From NCBI GenBank assembly GCA_963733765.1, contig CAVTEI010000003.1, forward strand, positions 3,100,001 to 3,164,000: DNA of 64,000 bases. The letters run 5' to 3'. Positions within the stretch are counted from its first letter, which is position 1, and each line of letters starts with the position of its first letter. Below are positions 12,256 to 20,883 of the stretch, piece by piece. Both the position numbers and the translations under genes were made by a program. The notes under the pieces were generated by a model, which did no database searches, was not told the origin of the DNA, and was given only the letters and a program-made list of their open reading frames with translations. The stretch comes from DATKAS01 sp963733765 (GTDB taxonomy: Bacteria > Actinomycetota > Acidimicrobiia > Acidimicrobiales > DATKAS01).

Positions 12256-13272
12256 TCAGGGCAGGCGGCTGAACCAGACCAGCGAGCCGATGCCGGCGAG
12301 CAGTGCCAGCGCCATCGCCGCGAACGTGAACCAGTCCGTCACCTCACGATGAACGGTCTCGGTCTCGACCGACTCACCGAGCTTCTCGTAGACCTGCTTC
12401 AGCTCGGCCTCGGTGTAGGCGGGGAAGTAGCGACCCCCGGTCTCGTCGGCGAGGGAACGCAGTGCGTCGCGGTTCACAGGCACGGGGATCTGGACGCCGT
12501 CGGGACCGGTGACGACTCCAGCATCAGTGCCGAACGCGATCGTGTTGACCGCGACACCCTGTGCGAGAGCCGCCTTCGCGGCCTCGTCGTTCGAACGGCC
12601 CTGCGTGGTCTCCCCATCCGACAGCAGCACGACCGCGCCCGTGAGCGCGTCACCATCGGCGGGTTCGGCGGCGTCCGCTCCGGTGATGACGTCGTCGCCA
12701 CCATCCTCGCCCTCGTCTTCGCCGTCGAGGTTTGCGAACACGTCGAGCGCGGAGAACACAGCCTCACCGATCGCCGTTCCCTCGCCGAGCTGAATCCGGT
12801 CGATCGTCCGTTGCACGGCGGCGGTGTCGTCGGTCGGGTCGAGCAGCACCTGCGCAGTCCCGGCGAATCCGACGACGCCGATGCGCACGCCGTCGGGCAC
12901 GCTCTCGAGGAACGCCGCGGCAGCTTCCTGCGCGGCGTCGATCCGCGACGGCGCAACGTCGTCCGCCTCCATCGACAACGACGTGTCGAGAGCGAGCATG
13001 ACTACGCCGCCCTCGGTGGCCACTTCTTCAGCCACCGCAGGGCGAGCGAAGCCCATGGCACCCACCACGAGTGCAGCGAGCAGAGCGAGGGCAGGGAGAT
13101 GCCGCCGCCAGCCCGGCCGATCAGGAGCAACGGAGTCGAGCAGCTCGACATTGGTGAACCGCACCGCGTACGAGCGGCGACGTCGTTGCATCACGAGGTA
13201 CACGCCGACCAGCACGACCGGTATCAGCAAGAGCCACAACCGGTGCGGTGCGTCGAACGAAAGCGAGCTCAT
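12256..13272 (-). CDS. VWA-domain membrane protein, BatA type
   Basis: Aerotolerance (Bat) family protein. It has two N-terminal membrane helices (LLLIPVVLVGVYLVM and LALLAALVVGAMGFA), then a von Willebrand A domain with an intact MIDAS (LALDTSLSMEADD, later LLSDGETTQG), and a C-terminal helix (FAAMALALLAGIGSLVWF). I place the start at ATG 13272, inside the TGATG that ends the DUF58 gene, rather than upstream at 13347. It forms an operon with DUF58, MoxR and a periplasmic protease, the usual MoxR-VWA arrangement in which the ATPase is thought to act as a chaperone on VWA proteins. An acidic insertion (about residues 190-215, rich in D, E and G) lies inside the VWA fold. Confidence 0.85.
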   Translation of the reverse strand: MSSLSFDAPHRLWLLLIPVVLVGVYLVMQRRRRSYAVRFTNVELLDSVAPDRPGWRRHLPALALLAALVVGAMGFARPAVAEEVATEGGVVMLALDTSLSMEADDVAPSRIDAAQEAAAAFLESVPDGVRIGVVGFAGTAQVLLDPTDDTAAVQRTIDRIQLGEGTAIGEAVFSALDVFANLDGEDEGEDGGDDVITGADAAEPADGDALTGAVVLLSDGETTQGRSNDEAAKAALAQGVAVNTIAFGTDAGVVTGPDGVQIPVPVNRDALRSLADETGGRYFPAYTEAELKQVYEKLGESVETETVHREVTDWFTFAAMALALLAGIGSLVWFSRLP

Positions 13273-14205
13273 CAGCGACGGCCTCCTGCGGCAGCCAGCC
13301 GGCGACTGCGCCGCCCGGCGACGAAGCGAACGAGATCGACGACCCAATCGCGGTCGGTGCGCAGCACGAGGTGGTCGGCACCCGAGGATGTGATGCGGCG
13401 CGCCACGGACTCACGCTGCTCGGCTGCGGCAACCTCGTATCGGTCGCGCAGCCGGCGGTTGTGGGTGTCGACGAAGCGGCGACGACCCGTCTCGGCGTCA
13501 ACCACTTGCAGCAGCCCCACATCGGGCAGCGAGAGCTCGCGTGGATCGACGACTTCGACTGCGATGACGTCGTGACGATGGGCGAGCGCCTGCATCTCGC
13601 GCTCCCACCCCGCGGGAGCGAGGAAGTCGGAGAGCACGACGACCAGGCCGCGACGATGAGCGAGGCGGCGGGAACGGCGGAGCGCCTCGCGCAAGCCCAG
13701 GTCCGCGTCAGAGTCGCCGGCGGGATGGCGCAATGAGGTGATCAGCGAAGCGATGTGGGAGTGCGTGGAGCGAGCCGGGAACGTCCCATGGGTCGACGCC
13801 GTCGTCGAGCGCGCCGACTCGGTTGCCGCCCCTCCCCGCGAGCAGTGCGAACGCACCAGCGGCCGCCCATACGACATCGCGCTTCTCGGAGCGAGCGGTT
13901 CCGAAGTCGAGGCTCTTCGACGCATCGACGACCAACCACAGCTCGAGCTCGCGATCCGCGATCGTGTCGCGCACGTGCGGCTCGGTGGTGCGCGCGGTCA
14001 CGGCCCAATCGATGTGGCGGGTGTCGTCACCCGCGACGTACGGCCGAGCCTCGCCGGTGTCGCTGCCCGGTCCGGGGAGCAGACCCGCGTAGTCGCCCTG
14101 CAGCAAGCCGTCGAGGCGCCGCAGCACGGCGAGCTCGAGGTGGCCGATGGCGGCTTGGGAGGGAGCGGTCACCCGCGGCTTCGCGGGCAACCCGGACGGT
14201 CTCAT
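13272..14205 (-). CDS. DUF58 protein of the MoxR/VWA operon (apparent frameshift)
   Basis: The N-terminal part (from ATG 14205) carries the DUF58 signature ARPYVAGDDTRHIDWAVTAR and the VWA-like strand WLVVDASKSLDFG; the C-terminal part, in another frame, has the VVVLSDFLAP strand and ends by 13272. The break is near 13790-13830. The start ATG overlaps the MoxR stop (ATGA) and the stop overlaps the VWA start (TGATG), so three genes are translationally coupled. DUF58 proteins accompany MoxR ATPases; their biochemical role is not established. About 310 residues, normal for the family. Confidence 0.8.
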
Positions 14206-15266
14206 CGAGTTGCGTACGGCAGGCCGTCGGTCGCCTGCATGCGGGGCGCCCCCACCTTCGTGAGCGTCTCGACGAGGACGTCGTCGACCGAGACACCGTC
14301 CGCGACGGCGTCGAACGAGAGGACGAGCCGGTGGTTGAGCACGTCGTAGGCCACGTCGTAGACGTCCTGCGGAAGCAGGTACGGCCGGCCACGAAGCAAC
14401 GCCAAGGCCCGCCCGGCGGCCACGAGACCGATGCTCGCGCGGGGGCTCGCGCCATAGGCGAGCAGGCCCTCGAGGTCCGCGAGCTCGTGCTCGGCGGGAT
14501 GGCGTGTCGCGAGGACCAGGCGGACCGCGTAGTCGGCGACCTCGGGAGCGACCTGCACCGATGCGGCGACCTGCTGCAGTGCCGCAACGTCGTCGGTGTC
14601 GAGCAGTCGGGCCGGCGTCGCCATCGTTCCCGACGCGCGGGCCACGATCTCGTGCTCCTCCGCGGTGCTCGGGTAGTCGACCGGGATGCGCATGAGGAAG
14701 CGGTCGCGCTGTGCCTCGGGCAGCGGGTAGACGCCCTCGGACTCGATCGGGTTCTGCGTGGCGAGCACGAGGAACGGGGAAGGCACCTGATGGGTGACCC
14801 CACCGATCGACACCTGCCGCTCGCCCATCACCTCGAGCAGTGCGGACTGCACCTTTGCGGGAGCCCGGTTGATCTCATCGGCGAGGACGAAGTTCGCGAA
14901 CACGGGGCCCAGCTCCACATCGAAACGCTCGGTCGACGGGCGGTAGATGCGAGTGCCGACGATGTCCGACGGGATGAGGTCAGGCGTGAACTGGATGCGG
15001 GTGAACGTTCCGCCGAGCGTCTTCGCCAACGTCGACACCGTGAGCGTCTTGCCGAGCCCGGGCACACCCTCGAGCAGGCAGTGGCCGCCGGCAAGGAGGC
15101 CGACGAGCACACGCTCCAGCACACGCTCCTGGCCCACGATCACTCGGCGCAGCTCGACGAGCACCTGCTCGAGGCGGTCGCCGGCCTCCGAGAAGGCACG
15201 GGCACGCAGCTCACGGTCGCTCATGTCGGTCATCTGCGAAATCTCCATCGTCTCGAGCTGCGTCAT
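14202..15266 (-). CDS. MoxR-family AAA+ ATPase
   Basis: AAA+ chaperone-type ATPase: IVGQERVLERVLVGLLAGGH, Walker A LLEGVPGLGKTLTVS, the family stretch RIQFTPDLIPSDIVG, Walker B NFVLADEINRAP, and sensor 1 LATQNPIESEGVYPLPEAQ. The 354 residues from ATG 15266 match the family; MTDM or MSDREL, about 12-15 residues later, are alternative starts. The reading frame is continuous with the upstream protease gene, so as written the two form one 866-residue ORF; the ATGA at 15266-15263 suggests two coupled genes instead. It drives the DUF58/VWA operon. Confidence 0.88.
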   Translation of the reverse strand: MTQLETMEISQMTDMSDRELRARAFSEAGDRLEQVLVELRRVIVGQERVLERVLVGLLAGGHCLLEGVPGLGKTLTVSTLAKTLGGTFTRIQFTPDLIPSDIVGTRIYRPSTERFDVELGPVFANFVLADEINRAPAKVQSALLEVMGERQVSIGGVTHQVPSPFLVLATQNPIESEGVYPLPEAQRDRFLMRIPVDYPSTAEEHEIVARASGTMATPARLLDTDDVAALQQVAASVQVAPEVADYAVRLVLATRHPAEHELADLEGLLAYGASPRASIGLVAAGRALALLRGRPYLLPQDVYDVAYDVLNHRLVLSFDAVADGVSVDDVLVETLTKVGAPRMQATDGLPYATR

Positions 15267-16802
15267 TCCACGACCTCGACTCGCCTCGGCGATCGTGCGG
15301 ACGTCGTCCTCGACGACGAACGTGTCGCCGGTGACCTTCACGAGCAGGTCATCGTCGGTGAGAAACGCGACACCGCCCGTGATCTCCTTCGCCTCTTGCC
15401 CGTTCACCTCGATCGGGTCGCCGTTCAGGTCCTCAAAACCGGACGCGGCCTGGTCGCCGCGCTCGGCCTCGATGGTGACGAGCCCGCGGGGACCGCGCAG
15501 CACGATGGTCTGATGACCCTCGACGCCCGAGCCGGTGGACGTGGTGGCGATCTGGTTGCGCTCCTGCGCGTAGCCCGGGGGAAGCTCGCCGAAGGTGATG
15601 AGGCCGAGGATCGGCGCCGACTGCTCCGAGTCTTCGCTCGGATCCGTGCTCGGGTCGGTGCCCGGGTCGACGTTCGGGGCCTGGTCCTCGGGAGCGGGGA
15701 ACAGCTCTTGGCCGCCGAGCAGCTCGTCGAGCAGCTGCTGAAGCGCCTCACTCGGGTCGCCGTTCAGCAGGTCGTCGAGGCCGGGGATCTGGTCGAGCCC
15801 GGGGATCTGGTCGAGGGGAAGCTGGTCGAGGCCGGGGATCTGACCGAGCCCGGGGACCTCGAAGCCGCTGCCGTCGTCGGGCACCGCGGGAGCGTCCACG
15901 CCCCCGGCGGCCTCGACCTCGTCCATCAGGCTCTGCGCGTCGGAGACCGGGATGGCGAAGCCGACCCCGTTGCTGCCCCCGGTCGTCGAGGCAATCGCGG
16001 TGTTGATGCCGATGACCTTGGCTTCGGCGTCGACGAGCGGACCGCCCGAGTTGCCGGGGTTGATCGGGGCGTCGGTCTGAATCAAACCGGTGAGCTCGCC
16101 GCCCGGAACGGGAAGGCTGCGATCGAGCCCGCTGATGATGCCGGACGTGACCGAAGCCGAGAAGCCAAACGGGCTGCCCATTGCGATCGCGGTCTCGCCG
16201 ACTTCGACGCTGTCGGGTGCGGCGAGGTCCGCCGCGGGCACGCCGTCCGGTGCATCGACGGCAACGATGGCAAGGTCACGCTCGGGAGCACGACCCACGA
16301 CCGTGCCGTTGAGCGTCTGCCCGTCGGCCGTCTTCACGGTGACCGTCTCGGTGCCCGCCACGACATGGTGTGCCGTGAGCACCAGCCCAGCGTCGTCGTA
16401 GATCACGCCACTGCCGACCGCAGCGCCGTGGCCGATCTCGACAACTGCGGGGGCGACCGCGCTGACGACGTCCTGCACGACCTCGGGCTCGCCGGGGGCA
16501 GTAGCGCCGGCGACGGGCGGCACCGCGCCGCTCTCGTCGTCATCGTCGGACACGAGTGCGAACACGCCCGCAACGGCAGCGGCCCCGACGACGGCACCGA
16601 GGCCGGCGGCGAGGATGCGACGCCCACGCCTGCGGGGCGGCGCGCCCGGAGCGGGCTGCGGCTCGGTCTCGGTGACCAACATCTGGGTCGTGGGCGCTGG
16701 CGGCGGCAACGGCACGCCGAGCGGCGGGGTCGGGGGCAGCTGACGCCACGTGCGATGGGGCACGCGGGGGCGCTCGAGCGTCTCGTCTTGCGGTGCGGGC
16801 AT
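15263..16802 (-). CDS. HtrA-like membrane-anchored trypsin-type protease
   Basis: A short cytoplasmic Pro-rich tail, one membrane helix (RILAAGLGAVVGAAAVAGVF) and an extracytoplasmic S1C protease with an intact triad: His in LVLTAHHVVAG, Asp in APERDLAIVAVD, Ser in INPGNSGGPLVD. No PDZ domain is evident; instead there is a GLDQIP-type repeat and an acidic Pro/Asp linker, then a domain with strands such as TIVLRGPRGLVTIEAE that may sense a ligand. The start is ATG 16802, preceded by GGAGG; the ORF opens upstream at 16883. As read, it runs on into MoxR. Dropping one base near 15281 would end it in ...EVVE and TGA inside the ATGA of MoxR, which I consider likely. Confidence 0.8.
15770..15860 (-). 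repeat. GLDQIP-coding minisatellite in the protease linker
   Basis: Imperfect copies of a GGGGATCTGGTCGAG-like unit (+ strand) encode a degenerate GLDQ(I/L)P hexapeptide array between the protease domain and the acidic linker. It is a low-complexity spacer in a coding region. Confidence 0.65.
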
Positions 16803-16879
16803 GGGGAATCCTCCGGCGGGCGGACGTCGCGCAGCAGCTGCGACCCGGGGAACGTACGGAACTGGGGATAAAGCGAGCG

Positions 16880-18118
16880 TCAAACGCGCTCGGCCGCTCC
16901 CAGCGGGCTCATGGGATCCGCCAAGTGATGGATGCCGTCTGCCGCGACGATCGCGGCGGCGTCCGCGTCGGGATCGACGGGCAGCCAGACGACGAACGTC
17001 GATCCGATCCCGGGCTCGGACCCCATCGTGAGCTGGCCACCCTGCGCCTCGACGAGCTGGCGGGCGATGGTCAGCCCGAGGCCGTGGGGGCCGCCCTGGT
17101 CGCTGCTGCTCCGACGATCGCTCTCGTAGCGGCCCTGCCAGTAGCGCTCGAACACCAACGCGTGCTCGCCCGGGGCGATGCCGGGGCCTTCGTCTCGCAC
17201 CGCCATCCAGGCCCAGCCTTCACGGCGACCGCAGCCCACCGTGATCGTCGAGCCTCCCGGCGCAAGCCGCACCGCGTTCGCGAGGAGGTTGCCGACGGCA
17301 CCCCGGATGGCCGATCGATCCACCGTGGTCTGCACTGGGTTCGGCGCGACCACGGACAGCCGAATGCCGCGGGTGGACGCGGGGCCGGCGTGCTCGGCCG
17401 CCAGCGCGTGCGCTTCCTTCGCGAGATCGGTGAGCGAGTCCGCCATGCCGTCGAGCGACAGACGGCCATGCGCGGCGAGATCATCGACCGCACGCCCCAT
17501 GCGGTCGATCGCGCGACGGGCCGCGGCCACCTGCGTTGCCGTCTCTCCGTCGATTGCAGGGTCGCTCGCCGCGAGCTCGAGGTTGGTCGTCGCGACGGCG
17601 AGTGGAGTGCGCAGCTCGTGAACGACCTCGTGCAAGAGCTGACGCTGTTCCTCGCGTCGGGCATCGAGGCGGTCGAGCATGTGATCGACACCGGTTGCCA
17701 GCCGCCCCAGCTCGTCGTCACGGGGCGCGAGGTCGACGCGGTCGCCCGACTCGCTGCCGTCGACCCGGTCGACGACATCGGCGACGTGCTCGACCGGCTT
17801 CAGCACGCGCCCCGCTACCACCCACGCGAGCAGTGCGGCGGGAACGAACGACACCGCCATTGCCGTCAGCATCCACCGAACGCCATCACGGCGTGCTCTG
17901 TCCGCCGTCGCGGTGGAGTTCTCGGAGGTGATCTGCACCAGTGCGACTCGATCGCCGACTTGCTCCACGCGGGTGACCGTGACCGGCTCGGGGTCGTACC
18001 CGATCCATCCCCCGAGGAGGAAGCCGAACAACCCGACGAGTGCGGCCGTCGCGAGCGCGAGGGCAGTCATGCCGAGCGCGAGCCGCCAGCGCAGCGTCCC
18101 CCTGCGGCGCGCTGTCAT
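16880..18118 (-). CDS. sensor histidine kinase
   Basis: Membrane sensor kinase partner of the adjacent response regulator. Two membrane helices (LALGMTALALATAALVGLFG and MLTAMAVSFVPAALLAWVVA) flank a short external loop of about 45 residues; then come HAMP (VLKPVEHVADVVDRV), the H-box LLHEVVHELRTPLA, N-box GNLLANAVRLAPGG, G1 RDEGPGIAPGE and G2 GLGLTIARQLVEAQGG. The ATG at 18118 overlaps the regulator stop (ATGA); the frame is open further upstream but only as a shadow of the regulator gene. 412 residues, all motifs intact. The small external loop suggests sensing in or near the membrane. Confidence 0.92.
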   Translation of the reverse strand: MTARRRGTLRWRLALGMTALALATAALVGLFGFLLGGWIGYDPEPVTVTRVEQVGDRVALVQITSENSTATADRARRDGVRWMLTAMAVSFVPAALLAWVVAGRVLKPVEHVADVVDRVDGSESGDRVDLAPRDDELGRLATGVDHMLDRLDARREEQRQLLHEVVHELRTPLAVATTNLELAASDPAIDGETATQVAAARRAIDRMGRAVDDLAAHGRLSLDGMADSLTDLAKEAHALAAEHAGPASTRGIRLSVVAPNPVQTTVDRSAIRGAVGNLLANAVRLAPGGSTITVGCGRREGWAWMAVRDEGPGIAPGEHALVFERYWQGRYESDRRSSSDQGGPHGLGLTIARQLVEAQGGQLTMGSEPGIGSTFVVWLPVDPDADAAAIVAADGIHHLADPMSPLGAAERV

Positions 18119-18804
18119 GCCGCTACCCGGAGTCGATAGCCGCGGCCCGGGAGCGTCTCGATCACGTCGGCCGCCCCCGCCGCGGCCAGCTTCTTGCGCA
18201 GGTTGCTGAGCGTCACGCGCACCGTGTTCGTGAACGGGTCGGCGTGCTCGTCCCACACGTGCTCGAGCAAGCGCTCCGCGCTGTGCACCTCCTCCGGATG
18301 CAACAGGAACCAACGAAGCAGCGCGTACTCCTTCGGATTCAACGCGACAGGCGTCGCGCCGTTGCGTACCTCTTGGCGCACGCCATCGAGCACGAGGTCG
18401 CCCCACTGGAGGATTGCCCCGCTTCCGCTCGCGTCGCGGCGCAGCAGCGCCCGCATCCGAGCGAGAAGCTCCCCCAGCGCGAACGGCTTGACCAGATAGT
18501 CGTCGGCGCCCTCGTCGAGACCGGCGATGCGATCCTCGACACCGCCTCGCGCCGTCAGCATGAGCACTCGGGTGCGAGTCGCGCCCTCGCTTCGGGTCGA
18601 CTCCGAGATGTGGCGGCACACCTCGAGCCCGTCCATGTCGGGGAGGTTGAGATCGAGGCACACGAGGTCGTAGTCGGTGAGCGGGAGCCGTTCGAGCGCG
18701 GAGCGACCATCGGGGGCCACGTCCACCGCGTAGCCCTCCCGGCGCAGCCCGGTGGCAATCGCGCCGGCGAGATCGGGCTCGTCCTCGACGACCAGGATTC
18801 GCAT
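18115..18804 (-). CDS. OmpR/PhoB-family response regulator
   Basis: The receiver domain (residues 1-120) has the acidic pair VVEDEPD, the phospho-acceptor Asp in CLDLNLPDMDG, and the conserved Thr and Lys in LTARGG and VKPFALGEL. The C-terminal winged helix (about 135-229) has NPKEYALLRWFLLHP and a recognition region TVRVTLSNLRKKL. 229 residues, full length. It is coupled to the kinase by ATGA and lies 10 bases after the MFS transporter stop, so all three are probably one transcript. Confidence 0.93.
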   Translation of the reverse strand: MRILVVEDEPDLAGAIATGLRREGYAVDVAPDGRSALERLPLTDYDLVCLDLNLPDMDGLEVCRHISESTRSEGATRTRVLMLTARGGVEDRIAGLDEGADDYLVKPFALGELLARMRALLRRDASGSGAILQWGDLVLDGVRQEVRNGATPVALNPKEYALLRWFLLHPEEVHSAERLLEHVWDEHADPFTNTVRVTLSNLRKKLAAAGAADVIETLPGRGYRLRVAA

Positions 18805-18814
18805 GCTCGTTCCC

Positions 18815-19969
18815 CTACGACGCTACGGCCTGCGGAGTTCCCTGGTGCGAGCGCGGGTACGAGCGGTCGAACGCCACGAGGGCCAAGAGCAGTCCGGCCA
18901 GCACTGCGTAACACGCGAGCCCGGCGCGCAGTCCGTGCGCGTCGACGACGACGCCGATGCCGATCGGGATGAGGAAGCCCGAGAACTCGATGGTGGTCAC
19001 GACCGCAGACACCGTGCCGGCCTGGCCCGGTCGGAGCTTCAGCACTCGAGCCTGCAACGCGGTCCAGAAGCCGATGATGCCAAAGCCGAAGATCAAGGCG
19101 CCCGGGAGGACGAGCAGGGCCGACGGAGCGAGCGCGATCAGCGTGACGGCGACTGCGACGGTGATCGCGGGACGCATGAGAGGCGGCATCGGCGGCGCGT
19201 GCCGAGCCTGCTCCGCGGAACCAATCAACGCGCCGACGATCGTGAGCATCGCGATTGCCGTCGCGCCTGCGGCTGAGAGTCCGTCGGTGCGCTGCAGCCG
19301 GGCGATGAGGAACGCAAGAAACGGCTCGTCGAGCGGGCCGAGGAGCGCAGCCATCGCGCCGTAGACCCACACCCGGCGGTCCCGCACGATCTCGGCAATC
19401 GCGCGCCGAGGGGTCGGATGACCGTCGGCCCGGTCTGGGGGCGGCAAGGCCGAGCACGCGAGCCACGCCCCGAACGCGGCCATGAGCACGGCACCCAGAA
19501 GGAACGGCGCCTCCCAACCGAACCCGACCGCGGCGGCGGCGATGATCACGAGGGGCCCGAGGAGATCGCCGATCGATCCGAGGAAGTTCTGCGCGCCGAG
19601 CATCCGCGGCAGGTCGTCGCCCGAGAGGTCGACGAGCGCGAGCTCCGATGCGTCGACCATCGCGGACGCAGCGACGCCGATCGCGAACGACGCCGCGACG
19701 AGCAGGACGTACGAGTCCGTCGTCGCGAACACGGCCAGCGCAGCCGCGAATCCGAACGCACCCCCCGCCGCGATCGCACGACGGCTCACATAGTCAGCGG
19801 CGATCGAGAAGCCGTTGCCGAGGATCGCACCCGGTGCACCCGCGGCGAGGATCGTCGCCGCCTGCGCGTACGACAGATCGAGCTCAGTCCGAAACGACTC
19901 GAAGCTGCCCGGGATGAGGAAGCCGGCCGACTCGTCGGCCATCCGAACCGAGAGCAGCGCGACGAGCAT
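18815..19969 (-). CDS. MFS transporter
   Basis: About 384 residues with some ten to twelve hydrophobic segments and an MFS-like loop (AADYVSRRAIAAGGA) after the second helix. It is predicted to be a proton-coupled efflux or uptake carrier; the substrate is unknown. As first gene of the operon with the two-component system, it may export a compound that the kinase senses. In-frame sequence continues upstream (RTAFLRWAPATARHAPA) to ATG 20045, interrupted by one TGA at 20024-20022; the true start may therefore be upstream if that stop is an error. Confidence 0.8.
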   Translation of the reverse strand: MLVALLSVRMADESAGFLIPGSFESFRTELDLSYAQAATILAAGAPGAILGNGFSIAADYVSRRAIAAGGAFGFAAALAVFATTDSYVLLVAASFAIGVAASAMVDASELALVDLSGDDLPRMLGAQNFLGSIGDLLGPLVIIAAAAVGFGWEAPFLLGAVLMAAFGAWLACSALPPPDRADGHPTPRRAIAEIVRDRRVWVYGAMAALLGPLDEPFLAFLIARLQRTDGLSAAGATAIAMLTIVGALIGSAEQARHAPPMPPLMRPAITVAVAVTLIALAPSALLVLPGALIFGFGIIGFWTALQARVLKLRPGQAGTVSAVVTTIEFSGFLIPIGIGVVVDAHGLRAGLACYAVLAGLLLALVAFDRSYPRSHQGTPQAVAS

Positions 19970-20068
19970 CGCCGGCGCGTGTCGAGCCGTGGCCGGTGCC
20001 CATCGGAGGAAGGCAGTGCGTCAATAGTGGGTGAGCCGCGCCATGCGTCGAGCGTATCCCCCGGCCCG

Positions 20069-20093
20069 TTCTCACCGCTGAGAACTCGAGTTC
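20069..20093. promoter_or_regulatory. overlapping palindromes in the MFS/msrA divergent promoter region
   Basis: TTCTCA-CCGC-TGAGAA (20069-20084) overlaps the perfect 12-bp palindrome GAACTCGAGTTC (20082-20093). GAAC-N4-GTTC is the core of Gram-positive LexA boxes, though the inner bases do not fit the consensus well. This is a candidate operator for one or both divergent genes. Confidence 0.4.
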
Positions 20094-20143
20094 GTCAGAT
20101 TCGCCAGAGATGATCGCGACCACCCGGGTCGTAGGCTGGCGGC

Positions 20144-20797
20144 ATGGCGCTGTTCTCTTCGAGCAAGTCCAACCTCGTCGATGCCGACCGGGCCCTTCCG
20201 GGCCGCAGCGAGTCAATGCCGGTACCGGCGCAGCACTTCGTCAACTTCAACCCGATGACGCCGCCGTTCCCCGAGGGCATGGAGACCGCTGTCTTCGCCC
20301 TCGGGTGCTTCTGGGGCGCGGAGCGCAAGTTCTGGGAGGCCGACGGCGTGTTCACCACGGCGGTCGGCTACGCGGGCGGCTACACCCCGAACCCGACCTA
20401 TGAAGAGGTGTGCTCGGGGCGCACCGGCCACACCGAGGCGGTGCTCGTGGTGTTCGATCCGGCGAAGATCAGCTACGAGGCGTTGCTCAAGATCTTCTGG
20501 GAGAGCCACAACCCGACCCAGGGCATGCGGCAGGGCAACGACGTCGGCACCCAGTACCGCTCTGCGATCTACACGATGACGCCCGAGCAGCGGAAGGCCG
20601 CGGAGGCCAGCCGCGAGCGTTACCAGCAGCAGCTCGACGGCGCGGGGTTCGGCGAGATCACGACCGAGATCGCGGACGCCGGCCCCTTCTATTACGCGGA
20701 GCCGTACCACCAGCAGTACCTCGGCAAGAACCCAAACGGGTACTGCGGTCTCGGAGGCACCGGCGTGTCCTGTCCAGCCGGCCTCACCGCAGGTTGA
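20144..20797 (+). CDS. msrA: peptide methionine-S-sulfoxide reductase A
   Basis: Reduces methionine-S-sulfoxide in oxidised proteins. The catalytic Cys is in FALGCFWGAERKFW; the family stretches VGYAGG, GRTGHTEAV and GNDVGTQYRSAIY are present; and resolving cysteines lie at the C-terminus in GYCGLGGTGVSCP, as in three-Cys, thioredoxin-recycled MsrA. 217 residues with an N-terminal extension of about 45, usual for the longer form. Complete and in one frame. Divergent from the MFS operon. The stop codon region is duplicated in tandem. Confidence 0.95.
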   Translation: MALFSSSKSNLVDADRALPGRSESMPVPAQHFVNFNPMTPPFPEGMETAVFALGCFWGAERKFWEADGVFTTAVGYAGGYTPNPTYEEVCSGRTGHTEAVLVVFDPAKISYEALLKIFWESHNPTQGMRQGNDVGTQYRSAIYTMTPEQRKAAEASRERYQQQLDGAGFGEITTEIADAGPFYYAEPYHQQYLGKNPNGYCGLGGTGVSCPAGLTAG

Positions 20798-20819
20798 GCT
20801 CAGCCTCACCGCAGGCTGA
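20781..20819 (+). repeat. 22-bp-step tandem duplication spanning the msrA stop
   Basis: GCCTCACCGCAGGTTGA (20781-20797) is repeated with one mismatch at 20803-20819. Each copy ends in TGA; the second lies 22 bases after the first, one position out of frame. Confidence 0.85.
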
Positions 20820-20883
20820 ATTGATACGGTGCGCCGAAACCAGTCGCCGGTCGTCACCGGCTCCAGTGGAGGTCGCACTCGCA

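Noticed and set aside
13755..16871. Very long + strand open frame of about 1038 residues
   Set aside because: It is antisense to the DUF58, MoxR and protease genes, is Arg/His/Gly-rich without any domain, and arises from high GC on the opposite strand of real genes.
20022..20024. In-frame TGA near the MFS start as a recoded (selenocysteine) codon
   Set aside because: No SECIS-like structure or Sec machinery seen; a sequencing indel or a later start explains it more simply.
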